In this document: in pieces, positions 1-6,058 of the stretch | How the letters are laid out: every line of letters starts with the position of its first letter | Numbering within the stretch: position 1 is the first letter of the stretch | Assembly (NCBI GenBank): GCA_001717015.1 | Contig: MAGV01000071.1 | Coordinates: 13,790-20,549, forward strand | From: Candidatus Methanosuratincola petrocarbonis (ex Vanwonterghem et al. 2016) | GTDB taxonomy: Archaea > Thermoproteota > Methanomethylicia > Methanomethylicales > Methanomethylicaceae | DNA: 6,760 bases | Direction of reading: 5' to 3' | Position numbers and translations under genes: made by a program | Notes under the pieces: model-generated | What the model saw: the letters and a program-made list of their open reading frames with translations, nothing else | The model's database searches: none | What the model was told of the DNA's origin: nothing

Positions 1-2
1 TA

Positions 3-107
3 ATTATGCGATTCCCTAATCGCCCGTTATGGAGCAAAAACCGTAGAGTAGGAGGTGACAGCAGGCTGAGCCGAGTAGCTCAACAGGGGATCATGTCTAC
101 GATTTGA
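3..107 (+). CDS. 3' end of an unrecognised ORF, open at the left edge
   Basis: The frame is open from the window edge and ends at TGA 105-107. If it began at the ATG at position 6 it would encode only 33 residues, so it may equally be the tail of a longer protein outside the window. The visible residues are rich in Arg, Gly, Ser and Gln (for example GGDSRLSRVAQQG). There is no recognisable domain. Low-complexity basic tails of this flavour, lying over structured RNA, occur at the ends of IS605-type TnpB genes, but no catalytic motif is in view, so that identity is inference only. It could also be a chance frame. Confidence 0.25.
   Translation: MMRFPNRPLWSKNRRVGGDSRLSRVAQQGIMSTI
8..101 (+). 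other. Cluster of perfect short stems, candidate structured RNA
   Basis: Three self-complementary stems lie within 94 bases. GCGATT (8-13) pairs with AATCGC (18-23) across a CCCT loop. CGTAGA (42-47) pairs with TCTACG (96-101) and encloses a third stem, TGAGC (67-71) with GCTCA (78-82), which has a six-base loop. A nested arrangement of this kind suggests an RNA fold, either of the 3' end of the upstream transcript or of a separate small RNA. Strand is assigned only because the open frame runs plus. No known family (tRNA, SRP RNA, RNase P RNA, C/D box) is recognised, and the stems are short enough that chance cannot be excluded. Confidence 0.28.
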
Positions 108-154
108 GGGAGGAGCTCATAGATTGCTCTTTCTGAATACATGCCCACGAACAC

Positions 155-179
155 GTCTTAAAAAAGTATAAAGAAGCGA
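155..179 (-). terminator. T-rich terminator of the surface-protein gene
   Basis: Read on the minus strand, the bases just after the surface-protein stop codon contain TTCTTTATACTTTTTT, including a run of six T at 160-165. Archaeal RNA polymerase terminates mainly at U-rich tracts, so this is a plausible terminator. No stem precedes it. Confidence 0.4.
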
Positions 180-2642
180 TCATCTTGCTTTGTGGAATAT
201 GATGATCAATACGGCTGCCAATGCAATGAGGACTACGACTATTCCGGCAATGTAGATCATTACGTTGTCAAATGCTCCGGAGTATTCAGCGGTGATCGCT
301 AGTGGTGAAGAGGCGGACGAGGCGTATATCGGCCCCTCAGGTATGCCGGCCACCACTGACCAGGTCCCGCGCTTGTTCAAGTTAAGCTGGAGGCTGAACT
401 CAGAGTTGTTCGTGTTCACGGTCATGTTCGTCTTTACATTTGTGGGGTCGGTGACGGTGATCACGACTTGGGTCTCTGCGATCGGCGGGTAGATCCTGCC
501 GTAGACGGCAACAGTAACTGAGGTCACGTTCTCAGAGAGAGTGACCGTCGTCTTGGACGAATTCAGCGTGACTGTCGGGGTGACCTTTATCCCTGGGGTA
601 ACCGTAACGGTTACGGTCCCTGATTTGTTGGCGAAGCGGCTGGCATCGCCCGGATAGACTGCGTAGAATGAGTAGACACCTCCCTCATTGAGCGTCACCG
701 TGTGGAAGAACATACCCTCGATCAGGGTAAGGTTGGCGATTTCATTGAAGCCCGAGCCATTCACCGACCCGTACAGCCGCAACACCCCATCCTTCAGCGG
801 GGCGGCGGTCCCAGTCAGCTTTACCCTTGATCCGGTTGGGACGCTGGCAGCCGCGGAAGACATCGCTATCTCCACGGGGGTCTTCGAGGAGGGGGAGAAC
901 GCCTCGATGGACAATGTGTTTGACTCGACGGGGTTGTATTGATTGTCGCCTGACCAGTATGCCCTTATCCGTATCATGCCAGGGGCGTCTGGGACGAAGC
1001 TGAATGCGAACCTGCCGTCAGCCATGGATGAGTTCCCGGCGTACATGAAATCAGTGCCGTTCTTGGACACGAAGAGCACCACCGTCCCTTCTACTGAAGA
1101 TGGGGACGAGCCGAAGACAGTGAGCTCTTGGCCCACCATGACATTTGAATAATCGGTTCTTATTGCGATCGCAGTGCTCTCCTTCGGGGGACCGGAGACG
1201 ACTTTTCCAGCAATGGATCCCTTCGGCATCTCGGCCAGAGTTATGTCTGCCTGCACACCCCCTTGGCCGGCAACTACGGTCACGTTAATCTCGCCGTCAT
1301 AGTAGCCTCTTTTTGATGCGGTCAGCGGCACAGTAATGGAGCTCTGTCCGGCGGGCAGGGCAATCTCGATTTCATAGCTCCCGTCATCTGAGCTCGACGT
1401 GTAGTCCGAAGGGGAGAACACCATGGCTGAAGATACGGGGCTGCCCATGGAGTCGAGCACCCTTCCCGAGACTATTACTTTTGCAGCCCCAACCGTGGAG
1501 AGCTTGAAGTCGACATCCTTTGTCTCGCGGCCGGCGGTTACGAGCACAGACTTGGATTTTGAGAATTCGTTGTTGGCAATGACGGTATAGTTACCAGTAC
1601 CGAGCCCCGTGTTTATCGAGTAGGTCCCGTCTGGATTCGAGTAGGCATAGCCGAAGTACCTGTTGTCGCTGCTGAAGGCATAGACGAGTATTGATCCAGC
1701 AGGAGAATTGTCCGAATATACGATCCTGCCCGAGATGATCCCGGATCGCTTGAGCACGAAGTTGACGGTCGACGTGGATCCCGCGGTCAAATTCACAGTG
1801 GCGGAGTCCGAGATCGGATCAAAGACAAAACCGCTTATGTCGTATATCGTCAGGTTGTACCTGCCGCTGGGGAGGTTCGTCGATATGTTGAAACGCCCAA
1901 GGCTGTCGGCTTTCGCGAAAGAGAACCTGGATTGCCCATCGATGCTGAAAGCCCTCAACGTAACCCCAGCCACAGGCGATCCGTTCTCATCCTTGACCGT
2001 GCCAGTGATTATGCCCGATGCGTTGAGGCGGACCAGGATCCCGGATGTCGTTTGCCCCTCAGCCGCAGCGATTCCGCTGACAGACCCGGTCACGTACCCG
2101 AAGCCAGAGGTCGGGTAGTAGGGGTCTATGTACCCGGTTATTGAATAATTGCCGCTCCTCACGTTCGACTCGAATGCGAATGCCCCGGAGGCAGAAGAAC
2201 GGGTTACAGCAACAACCGATCCGCTTCCTTCGTCAACGAGGCGCAGAGATATGTTGGATATGGGTTCGCCATTCGGCCCGACAACCATCCCCTCGATTCT
2301 TGCGGATGGGCTCAGGTTGATCACGCCGAGGTCCTTCAGGTACCCGGCGTATATGTTCACCCCGCTCAGGTAAGTGCTGATGTATCCGGGCGCTGAGACT
2401 TCCACGTCGTAGGAGCCTATGGCCAGCCCATCAATTATGAAGTCCCCTGAAGTAGAGGTCTCCGTCGAGGCAGCGCCGTTGTCGCCATAGACGACGACAG
2501 AGGCATCCGCGATCGCAACATTCGCATCAGTAAAAGATCCATCAGGTTCAGAGCCCACAGGGAGGGCGATGCTGTTTAGAGAGAGCAGCAGCAGAATAAC
2601 AATCGAGAATACCTTGCGCTGCATCAATACCACACTTATCAT
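180..2642 (-). CDS. Membrane-anchored surface protein with carboxypeptidase-regulatory-like and Ig-like repeats
   Basis: This 820-residue protein has no enzymatic motif and looks like an extracellular structural or adhesion protein. Residues 8-26 are a hydrophobic signal peptide. About five beta-sandwich repeats of the carboxypeptidase-regulatory/CnaB-like type follow (roughly 40-110, 114-208, 210-298, 301-382, 389-470), marked by recurring G-x-V...G-x-P-V/I...G-x-Y/F units; the first lacks the usual opening strand. A short G-S-I-A-G-K-V fragment (475-482) resembles the start of a sixth. Three bacterial-Ig-like domains follow (about 490-583, 588-684, 688-785), two with a Y-P/S-G-D-type turn before the last strand. 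Residues 794-816 form a transmembrane helix ending in HKAR, giving a surface-exposed body and a tiny cytosolic tail. Eighteen N-x-S/T sequons fit archaeal N-glycosylation. The ATG at 2642 gives the longest form; Met7 (2624) or GTG at codon 4 are possible starts, as no good ribosome site decides. The ligand is unknown. Confidence 0.85.
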   Translation of the reverse strand: MISVVLMQRKVFSIVILLLLSLNSIALPVGSEPDGSFTDANVAIADASVVVYGDNGAASTETSTSGDFIIDGLAIGSYDVEVSAPGYISTYLSGVNIYAGYLKDLGVINLSPSARIEGMVVGPNGEPISNISLRLVDEGSGSVVAVTRSSASGAFAFESNVRSGNYSITGYIDPYYPTSGFGYVTGSVSGIAAAEGQTTSGILVRLNASGIITGTVKDENGSPVAGVTLRAFSIDGQSRFSFAKADSLGRFNISTNLPSGRYNLTIYDISGFVFDPISDSATVNLTAGSTSTVNFVLKRSGIISGRIVYSDNSPAGSILVYAFSSDNRYFGYAYSNPDGTYSINTGLGTGNYTVIANNEFSKSKSVLVTAGRETKDVDFKLSTVGAAKVIVSGRVLDSMGSPVSSAMVFSPSDYTSSSDDGSYEIEIALPAGQSSITVPLTASKRGYYDGEINVTVVAGQGGVQADITLAEMPKGSIAGKVVSGPPKESTAIAIRTDYSNVMVGQELTVFGSSPSSVEGTVVLFVSKNGTDFMYAGNSSMADGRFAFSFVPDAPGMIRIRAYWSGDNQYNPVESNTLSIEAFSPSSKTPVEIAMSSAAASVPTGSRVKLTGTAAPLKDGVLRLYGSVNGSGFNEIANLTLIEGMFFHTVTLNEGGVYSFYAVYPGDASRFANKSGTVTVTVTPGIKVTPTVTLNSSKTTVTLSENVTSVTVAVYGRIYPPIAETQVVITVTDPTNVKTNMTVNTNNSEFSLQLNLNKRGTWSVVAGIPEGPIYASSASSPLAITAEYSGAFDNVMIYIAGIVVVLIALAAVLIIIFHKAR

Positions 2643-2657
2643 AAAAGACCTTTTTTG

Positions 2658-2663
2658 TTATAA
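2658..2663 (-). promoter_or_regulatory. TATA-like box upstream of the surface-protein gene
   Basis: TTATAA lies 16-21 bases upstream of the ATG at 2642 and about 27 bases upstream of the in-frame GTG at 2633. If this is the promoter, the start of transcription would fall just inside the longest frame and would favour a start at codon 4 or Met7. The 79-base spacer to the rnhA stop leaves room for an independent promoter. Confidence 0.3.
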
Positions 2664-2721
2664 CCCTTTCTAGAGAATTAATTTGGCGTTCGGATCAGTT
2701 TGGAATTCTCAAAACAGGAAT

Positions 2722-3186
2722 TCATGATGAGCCGTAGTACCTTTTGTACTCCGCATAGTGCCCCCTAAGGAATTCGTCGAAAGCTACCCTGCTCAGGCGG
2801 TCTGCCTCTGCGTTCTCTTCCCTAGGGACCCATTTGAGGGTGGCTTTGCTGAAGTGCTTGAGGAGATCCATCGCTCTCTTGTGGAGAGCCGTTAAACGCC
2901 TCGCTCTGACCGCATACTTTCCGGAGAGCTGGTTTATGACCAATTGGCTGTCGCCCCTTATCTCGACCTCGCCGTTGTAACCGATGGATAGGAGGTGCTC
3001 GAGGCCCCTTATCAGCGCGTGGTACTCCGCGACATTGTTAGAGACGTCGTCGCCGAGCATCCCCGCCCCGACGAACCCGTATCCCTCCTTGAGCTTCTTT
3101 CCATCGGAATAGATGGCATAGCCAAAGGTTGCCACTCCACCCGGGTTTTTGGGCATGCATAGCCCATCGAAATAGAGCGTGATCAA
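2722..3186 (-). CDS. rnhA: Ribonuclease HI, archaeal/PREEN-type
   Basis: This enzyme cleaves the RNA strand of RNA:DNA hybrids in the cytoplasm, removing primers, misincorporated ribonucleotides and R-loops. At 154 residues it has the length of a single RNase H domain with no hybrid-binding N-terminal domain. The four acidic metal ligands are all visible: D7 in YFDG, E54 in NNVAEYHAL, D79 in RGDSQ and D129 in EADRL. The segment WVPREENAEAD (119-129) is typical of the branch in which the E. coli catalytic loop histidine (H124) is replaced. The start is TTG at 3184-3186: an in-frame TAA lies seven codons upstream, no ATG or GTG lies between, and the next Met (residue 11) would remove D7. GGGAG at 3199-3203 is a possible ribosome site. 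It is co-oriented with the surface-protein gene, but no functional link is apparent. Confidence 0.93.
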   Translation of the reverse strand: MITLYFDGLCMPKNPGGVATFGYAIYSDGKKLKEGYGFVGAGMLGDDVSNNVAEYHALIRGLEHLLSIGYNGEVEIRGDSQLVINQLSGKYAVRARRLTALHKRAMDLLKHFSKATLKWVPREENAEADRLSRVAFDEFLRGHYAEYKRYYGSS

Positions 3187-3221
3187 AGGCGTTCCACTCT
3201 CCCGTTACTTGGCAGGTCGAG

Positions 3222-3229
3222 CTTTTTAA
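3222..3229 (-). promoter_or_regulatory. TATA-like box of rnhA
   Basis: On the minus strand TTAAAAAG stands in otherwise GC-rich sequence, centred about 39 bases upstream of the TTG start. With archaeal TATA-to-start spacing, transcription would begin near 3198, giving a leader of about a dozen bases. That would truncate the GGGAG motif at 3199-3203, so either the box or the ribosome site is not as drawn. Confidence 0.35.
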
Positions 3230-3308
3230 CGCCACCGGCAGCAGCCACGCCCACAGCAGCCAGCGTCTTACACCGCCTGGAAGCCGCCGGGACGAGCGTA
3301 TATTACTG

Positions 3309-3340
3309 CAAATAATAAATAGATAGATTAAAATATAATA
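3309..3340 (+). promoter_or_regulatory. AT-rich promoter region of the PLP enzyme gene
   Basis: Thirty-two almost pure A/T bases contain two TATA-like elements, AATAATAAAT (3311-3320) and AAAATATAATA (3330-3340). The first would start transcription near 3341 and keep the ribosome site at 3356-3361 in the message. The second would start near 3361 and give an almost leaderless transcript. Which one is used cannot be told from sequence. Confidence 0.5.
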
Positions 3341-3355
3341 TCGTTAGTATTATGC

Positions 3356-3361
3356 GAGGTG
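3356..3361 (+). promoter_or_regulatory. Ribosome binding site deciding the PLP enzyme start
   Basis: GAGGTG ends six bases before ATG 3368 and matches the anti-Shine-Dalgarno end of archaeal 16S rRNA. The in-frame GTG at 3359 lies inside this motif, which argues that it is not the initiator unless the transcript is leaderless. Confidence 0.6.
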
Positions 3362-3367
3362 CCGAAC

Positions 3368-4504
3368 ATGGCAAGAAGAAGGGGCTTGAGCACTACCGCG
3401 ATCCACCACGGGTCTGCGGAAGGCGACGACATAATAGCGCCGATCTACCAGACTGCTATCTTCAAGCACCCGAACGGGAAGCAGATCAGGGGCAGGGACC
3501 TCAAGTACAGCAGGGAGGACAACCCCACCGTGAACCTGCTTGAGAGGAAGATGGCAGCCCTCGAGGGCGGAGAGGACTGCTTGGCCTTCTCTTCAGGGAT
3601 GGCTGCGATCTCGACCCTCCTGCTCAGCCTGACCCGGCAAGGGGACACTATCGTCACCTCGAAGGAGGTCTACGGGGCAAGCCTGATCCTCATGAGGTCG
3701 CTGGAGAAGTTCGGCATCAGGGTCAAGTGCGTGCTGAACGACAGGCTGGAGAGGGAGATCGACAGCAGGACCAAGCTCGTATTCGTGGAGTCGATCACCA
3801 ACCCGACCTTGAACGTCCCTGACATCAGGGGGATCGCCGAGGCGTGCCGAATTAACGGGGCTACCTTGGTCGTCGACAACACATTCGCCACCCCAATAAA
3901 CTTCAGGCCGATTGAAGCAGGGGCAGAGTATGTGATACACAGCGCGACTAAGTACCTGGGCGGTCACAACGATGCGGTCGCCGGGGTTTTGATCGGACCG
4001 AAAGCAGGGATAGACAATGCTTGGGAGTGGAGGAGGAACCTTGGCGGGAGCCTGGATCCATTCGCGGCATACCTGGTGATCAGGGGTTTGAAGACCCTGA
4101 AGCTCAGGGTAGAGGAGCAGAACAGGAAGGCCCAGGCAATAGCAGAGTTCCTTGAGCGGCACCAGAAGGTCAAGAAGGTCCATTACCCCGGTCTCGAGTC
4201 CAGCCCGCACCACGAGAGGGCTAAGGATCTGATGAAAGGGTTTGGAGGGGTGGTCTCATTCGAGCTCGAAGACCTGGAGGAGGCAATGAAGTTCCTGGGC
4301 GGGCTCAAGCTGATCAGGACTGCCCCCAGCCTTGGAGGGGCAGAGACGCTGGTGACCCACCCTGTATCATCATCGCACAAGAACATCAGCCCTGAGGAGA
4401 GGAGAGAGCTCGGCATCACTGACGGGCTCGTGAGGCTCTCAGTCGGGCTCGAGGACACCGAGGACCTGATCGCGGACCTTGAAGAGGCGCTGGCTACTTC
4501 CTGA
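3368..4504 (+). CDS. Cys/Met metabolism PLP-dependent enzyme, cystathionine gamma-synthase/lyase-like
   Basis: A fold-type I PLP enzyme of the transsulfuration family, acting in the cytosol on homoserine- or cysteine-derived substrates in methionine/cysteine interconversion. Counting from ATG 3368 (378 residues, usual family length), the hallmarks are Y47-S-R49 (phosphate contact from the partner subunit), S76-G77-M78, Y102-G103 (ring stacking), D170 in VVDNTFATP, the Schiff-base lysine K195 in SATKYLGGHND, and R356 in VRLSVGLED (substrate carboxylate). The family C-terminal block SLGG...THP...SPEERRELGI is intact. Position 104 is Ala where classical methionine gamma-lyases carry Cys, which argues mildly against that activity. 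Cystathionine gamma-synthase, gamma-lyase, beta-lyase and O-acyl-homoserine sulfhydrylase cannot be separated from sequence alone, so no symbol is given. The start follows the GAGGTG ribosome site; GTG 3359 would add three residues. Neighbours give no pathway partner. Confidence 0.93.
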   Translation: MARRRGLSTTAIHHGSAEGDDIIAPIYQTAIFKHPNGKQIRGRDLKYSREDNPTVNLLERKMAALEGGEDCLAFSSGMAAISTLLLSLTRQGDTIVTSKEVYGASLILMRSLEKFGIRVKCVLNDRLEREIDSRTKLVFVESITNPTLNVPDIRGIAEACRINGATLVVDNTFATPINFRPIEAGAEYVIHSATKYLGGHNDAVAGVLIGPKAGIDNAWEWRRNLGGSLDPFAAYLVIRGLKTLKLRVEEQNRKAQAIAEFLERHQKVKKVHYPGLESSPHHERAKDLMKGFGGVVSFELEDLEEAMKFLGGLKLIRTAPSLGGAETLVTHPVSSSHKNISPEERRELGITDGLVRLSVGLEDTEDLIADLEEALATS

Positions 4505-4516
4505 GGGTCACTCAGG
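4500..4516. terminator. Perfect hairpin over two convergent stop codons
   Basis: CCTGAG (4500-4505) pairs perfectly with CTCAGG (4511-4516) around the loop GGTCA. The left arm contains the TGA of the PLP enzyme (4502-4504) and the loop contains the complement of the ZPR1 stop (4508-4510). It may limit read-through between the two converging genes. No T tract follows on either strand, so terminator function is not established. Confidence 0.35.
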
Positions 4517-5011
4517 CGGTATTATGGCGCTGTTCCCGAGGTCGTCCTCGATAATGATCGTGAAGGGGAGAGAGCCCCCCATGGCTGCCCTTATCCTCTT
4601 TACCGCCATTTCTGCATCTTCCCTTTTCGGACCCTCCTCGATCCCTGCGAGCTGCTCAGCGACCTCGAGGAAACGCTGCAGGACCCCCTCAACATTCGTG
4701 ACGAAACCGACTGGTCTGGAGCCAGGGCTAAGCTCCAGCCCCAGCTCAGGTACCAGTATCTTCCCGGTTGGCGACCTTATCACCCTCGCGCTAAGGTCCT
4801 TGATTCCGGAGACCCGGAACTCTATCTTCTTTATCCCGCGGTTCTCCAGGGGGATCTCGTGGTACGCCCTCACCCCGCACTTCGGGCAGAACATCGAGAC
4901 GAGGACGGCCATGCCCAGCCCCGGGATCTCGTCGTAGAGCTCCTCGACCGTAAGAGTCTCCTCGCCGCAGCCTGGGCAGATGGCCTTGTATGAAAAGCGC
5001 TCCTTTTCCAT
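4508..5011 (-). CDS. ZPR1-type zinc-finger domain protein, single domain
   Basis: The protein belongs to the ZPR1 zinc-finger family. Eukaryotic ZPR1 has two copies of the zinc-finger-plus-beta-helical module and binds elongation factor eEF1A; the archaeal forms have one copy and an untested, probably translation-related role. Here 167 residues give one module. The zinc ligands are C12-x2-C15 and C42-x2-C45 with 26 residues between the pairs. The conserved GFVTNVEGVL segment lies at 102-111 and the family's closing strand FTIIIEDDLGNS at 150-161, so the domain is complete. There is no signal peptide or membrane segment. The ATG at 5011 is the first residue before the zinc finger and lies about 5 bases from the start site predicted from the TATA at 5040-5047. 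The gene ends three bases from the converging PLP gene. Confidence 0.92.
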   Translation of the reverse strand: MEKERFSYKAICPGCGEETLTVEELYDEIPGLGMAVLVSMFCPKCGVRAYHEIPLENRGIKKIEFRVSGIKDLSARVIRSPTGKILVPELGLELSPGSRPVGFVTNVEGVLQRFLEVAEQLAGIEEGPKREDAEMAVKRIRAAMGGSLPFTIIIEDDLGNSAIIPPE

Positions 5012-5039
5012 ATCGACCAGACGCAGTTATCAAAACAAG

Positions 5040-5047
5040 ATATATAT
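5040..5047. promoter_or_regulatory. Symmetric TATA box between ZPR1 and thioredoxin genes
   Basis: ATATATAT is its own reverse complement. Its centre (5043/5044) lies about 32 bases from the ZPR1 ATG (5011) and about 35 from the thioredoxin ATG (5079). With typical archaeal spacing of about 26-27 bases, predicted transcription starts near 5016 and 5070 give leaders of roughly 5 and 9 bases. The 67-base spacer holds no other convincing TATA element, so one box plausibly serves both genes. Confidence 0.55.
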
Positions 5048-5078
5048 GGTTTGCACAGAACGATCAATGTGACCGCAG

Positions 5079-5378
5079 ATGCCAGGGATCCCAATAGAGG
5101 TCGTCCTCTTCAAGTCTGAGAACTGCGCGGGCTGCCAGGCTGCAGACAGGATTATCTCAACAAAGGTCATGGAGCTGAACGCGAGCCAGGAGGTCGTCAG
5201 GCTCATAAAATACGACATAGACACCGAAGAAGGGTTCATGGAGGCTGAGAAGAGGGGCGTCGAGTCGACCCCTGCGGTCTTCGTCTCGGGAGAGAGGTAT
5301 GCGGGCAAGATCGGAGAAGAGTTCTTCGAGTTCCTGGAAAACAAAATAAGGGGCAAGGGGAAGGCGGAGGCGCACTAA
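5079..5378 (+). CDS. Small thioredoxin/glutaredoxin-like protein with CxxC
   Basis: A 99-residue protein with the thioredoxin fold order: strand EVVLF, active site C16-A-G-C19 at the head of helix 1, strand RLIKYDID (41-48), helix, then the cis-proline loop S63-T64-P65 leading into strand AVFV, and a C-terminal helix. It would exchange thiols and disulfides in the cytosol, since no signal peptide is present. The CAGC pair differs from the CGPC of classic thioredoxin and the CPYC of glutaredoxin, and fits the small archaeal redox-active disulfide proteins. GTGA at 5068-5071 ends seven bases before the ATG and is a weak ribosome site. The basic tail RGKGKAEAH has no clear role. It is divergent from the ZPR1 gene and lies just upstream of trmO on the same strand. 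The redox partner is unknown. Confidence 0.85.
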   Translation: MPGIPIEVVLFKSENCAGCQAADRIISTKVMELNASQEVVRLIKYDIDTEEGFMEAEKRGVESTPAVFVSGERYAGKIGEEFFEFLENKIRGKGKAEAH

Positions 5379-5425
5379 ACAAACCCGGCGAAGGGCGGCA
5401 CGCGGGGCTTGGGCACGGCGGATTC

Positions 5426-5431
5426 GGAGGG
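5426..5431 (+). promoter_or_regulatory. Ribosome binding site of trmO
   Basis: GGAGGG lies ten bases upstream of ATG 5442 and favours that codon over the in-frame TTG at 5409, which would put this motif inside the gene. Confidence 0.5.
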
Positions 5432-5441
5432 TTTAGAGCAG

Positions 5442-5954
5442 ATGCATCTCAAGGAAATGGTGCTCAGTCCGATCGGCATCGTCAGGACAGGATACGCTGA
5501 CTCAGAAGTGGGCGAAAGCTTCGACGGGGTCCCAGGGAGGATCGAGATCTTCGAGGAGTACTCCGAGGGACTAGAAGGCATCGAGGGATTCTCGCACATA
5601 ATAGTCATAGCTTTCTTGGACAGGGTGAAGGCTGCTGAGAGAAAAGTGCTGAAGGTTAGGCCGAAGTGGCTTGCCAAATATGCCGACGACCCAGAAAAGG
5701 TCCCCGAGGTGGGGGTATTCAACACCCGATCCCCCCATAGGCCTAACCCGATCGCGCTGAGCGTGGTGAGGCTCGTCAGGAGGATTGGGAATCTCCTTGA
5801 GGTCGAAGGGCTCGACCTGTACGACGGCACGCCTGTGCTCGACCTCAAACCGTACGTCCCACAGGACCCCGAGGGCGGGATCAGGTTCCCCTCGTGGTTC
5901 AACGAGATGAGGGAAAAGGTCAGGAAGGAAAAGGGCAAGGATCTCACTTTTTGA
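5442..5954 (+). CDS. trmO: TrmO-family tRNA (adenine37-N6)-methyltransferase
   Basis: The TrmO/TsaA (UPF0066) family uses S-adenosylmethionine to methylate N6 of t6A at tRNA position 37, giving m6t6A and tuning ACY-codon decoding. From ATG 5442 the protein has 170 residues, the compact archaeal form without the C-terminal extension of E. coli TrmO. Family landmarks in order: PIGIVRT (10-16), FSHIIVI (50-56), the signature TRSPHRPNPI (95-104), and DGTPVLDLKPYVP (128-140), all intact. The unusual beta-barrel fold works as a dimer. The tail after 153 is highly charged (MREKVRKEKGKD). TTG 5409 would add 11 residues unlike the family's N-terminus. It lies 63 bases after the thioredoxin stop and could share its transcript; no convincing TATA box is seen in the spacer. 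Confidence 0.92.
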   Translation: MHLKEMVLSPIGIVRTGYADSEVGESFDGVPGRIEIFEEYSEGLEGIEGFSHIIVIAFLDRVKAAERKVLKVRPKWLAKYADDPEKVPEVGVFNTRSPHRPNPIALSVVRLVRRIGNLLEVEGLDLYDGTPVLDLKPYVPQDPEGGIRFPSWFNEMREKVRKEKGKDLTF

Positions 5955-5958
5955 CATG

Positions 5959-5975
5959 AAGGCTGCCCGAGCCTT
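5959..5975 (+). terminator. Hairpin just after trmO
   Basis: AAGGCT (5959-5964) pairs perfectly with AGCCTT (5970-5975) around GCCCG, starting four bases after the trmO stop. A T5 run lies before it (5948-5952) rather than after, so this is not a classical intrinsic terminator. It may stabilise or define the 3' end. Confidence 0.35.
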
Positions 5976-6022
5976 ACGATTTGCAGGCGGCACAGCCCCA
6001 AAAAGCAGCCCAACCGTCAGGG

Positions 6023-6029
6023 TTATATT
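6023..6029 (+). promoter_or_regulatory. TATA-like box of the 87-residue membrane protein
   Basis: TTATATT is centred 33 bases upstream of ATG 6059. Usual archaeal spacing predicts transcription from about 6053, a leader of roughly six bases, in keeping with the lack of a ribosome site before this ATG. Confidence 0.45.
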
Positions 6030-6058
6030 GCATCTGCGCGTCAATAAGTCGGATCAAA

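Noticed and set aside
67..90. tRNA-like D-arm segment (GTAGCTCA)
   Set aside because: No acceptor pairing, anticodon stem or T-arm (GTTCRA-type) sequence follows in register, so this is not a tRNA gene.
601..617. Perfect 8-bp inverted repeat ACCGTAAC/GTTACGGT
   Set aside because: It lies inside the surface-protein gene and is explained by alternating Thr-Val codons (ACN GTN) of a beta strand rather than by an operator site.
1708..2118. 136-codon plus-strand open frame
   Set aside because: It is antisense to the surface-protein repeats, where the sense frame gives a coherent signal-peptide-to-anchor protein.
2703..2723. GAATTC repeated nine bases apart as a hairpin or regulatory repeat
   Set aside because: Each GAATTC is itself palindromic, so their pairing is automatic. 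The second copy overlaps the rnhA stop, there is no T tract, and two copies of a 6-mer carry little weight.
3352..3543. ATG at 3352 opening a 63-codon frame
   Set aside because: It is out of frame with the PLP enzyme and overlaps the ribosome site; the peptide is low-complexity and charged.
3593..4213. 206-codon minus-strand open frame
   Set aside because: It is antisense to the PLP enzyme, whose motifs are complete; the peptide is rich in low-complexity Leu/Pro/Val/Asp and has no domain or ribosome site.
5375..6013. 212-codon minus-strand open frame, and another at 5571-6044
   Set aside because: Both are antisense to trmO, which carries all family signatures. Long antisense frames are common in GC-rich genes, and neither peptide resembles a protein family.
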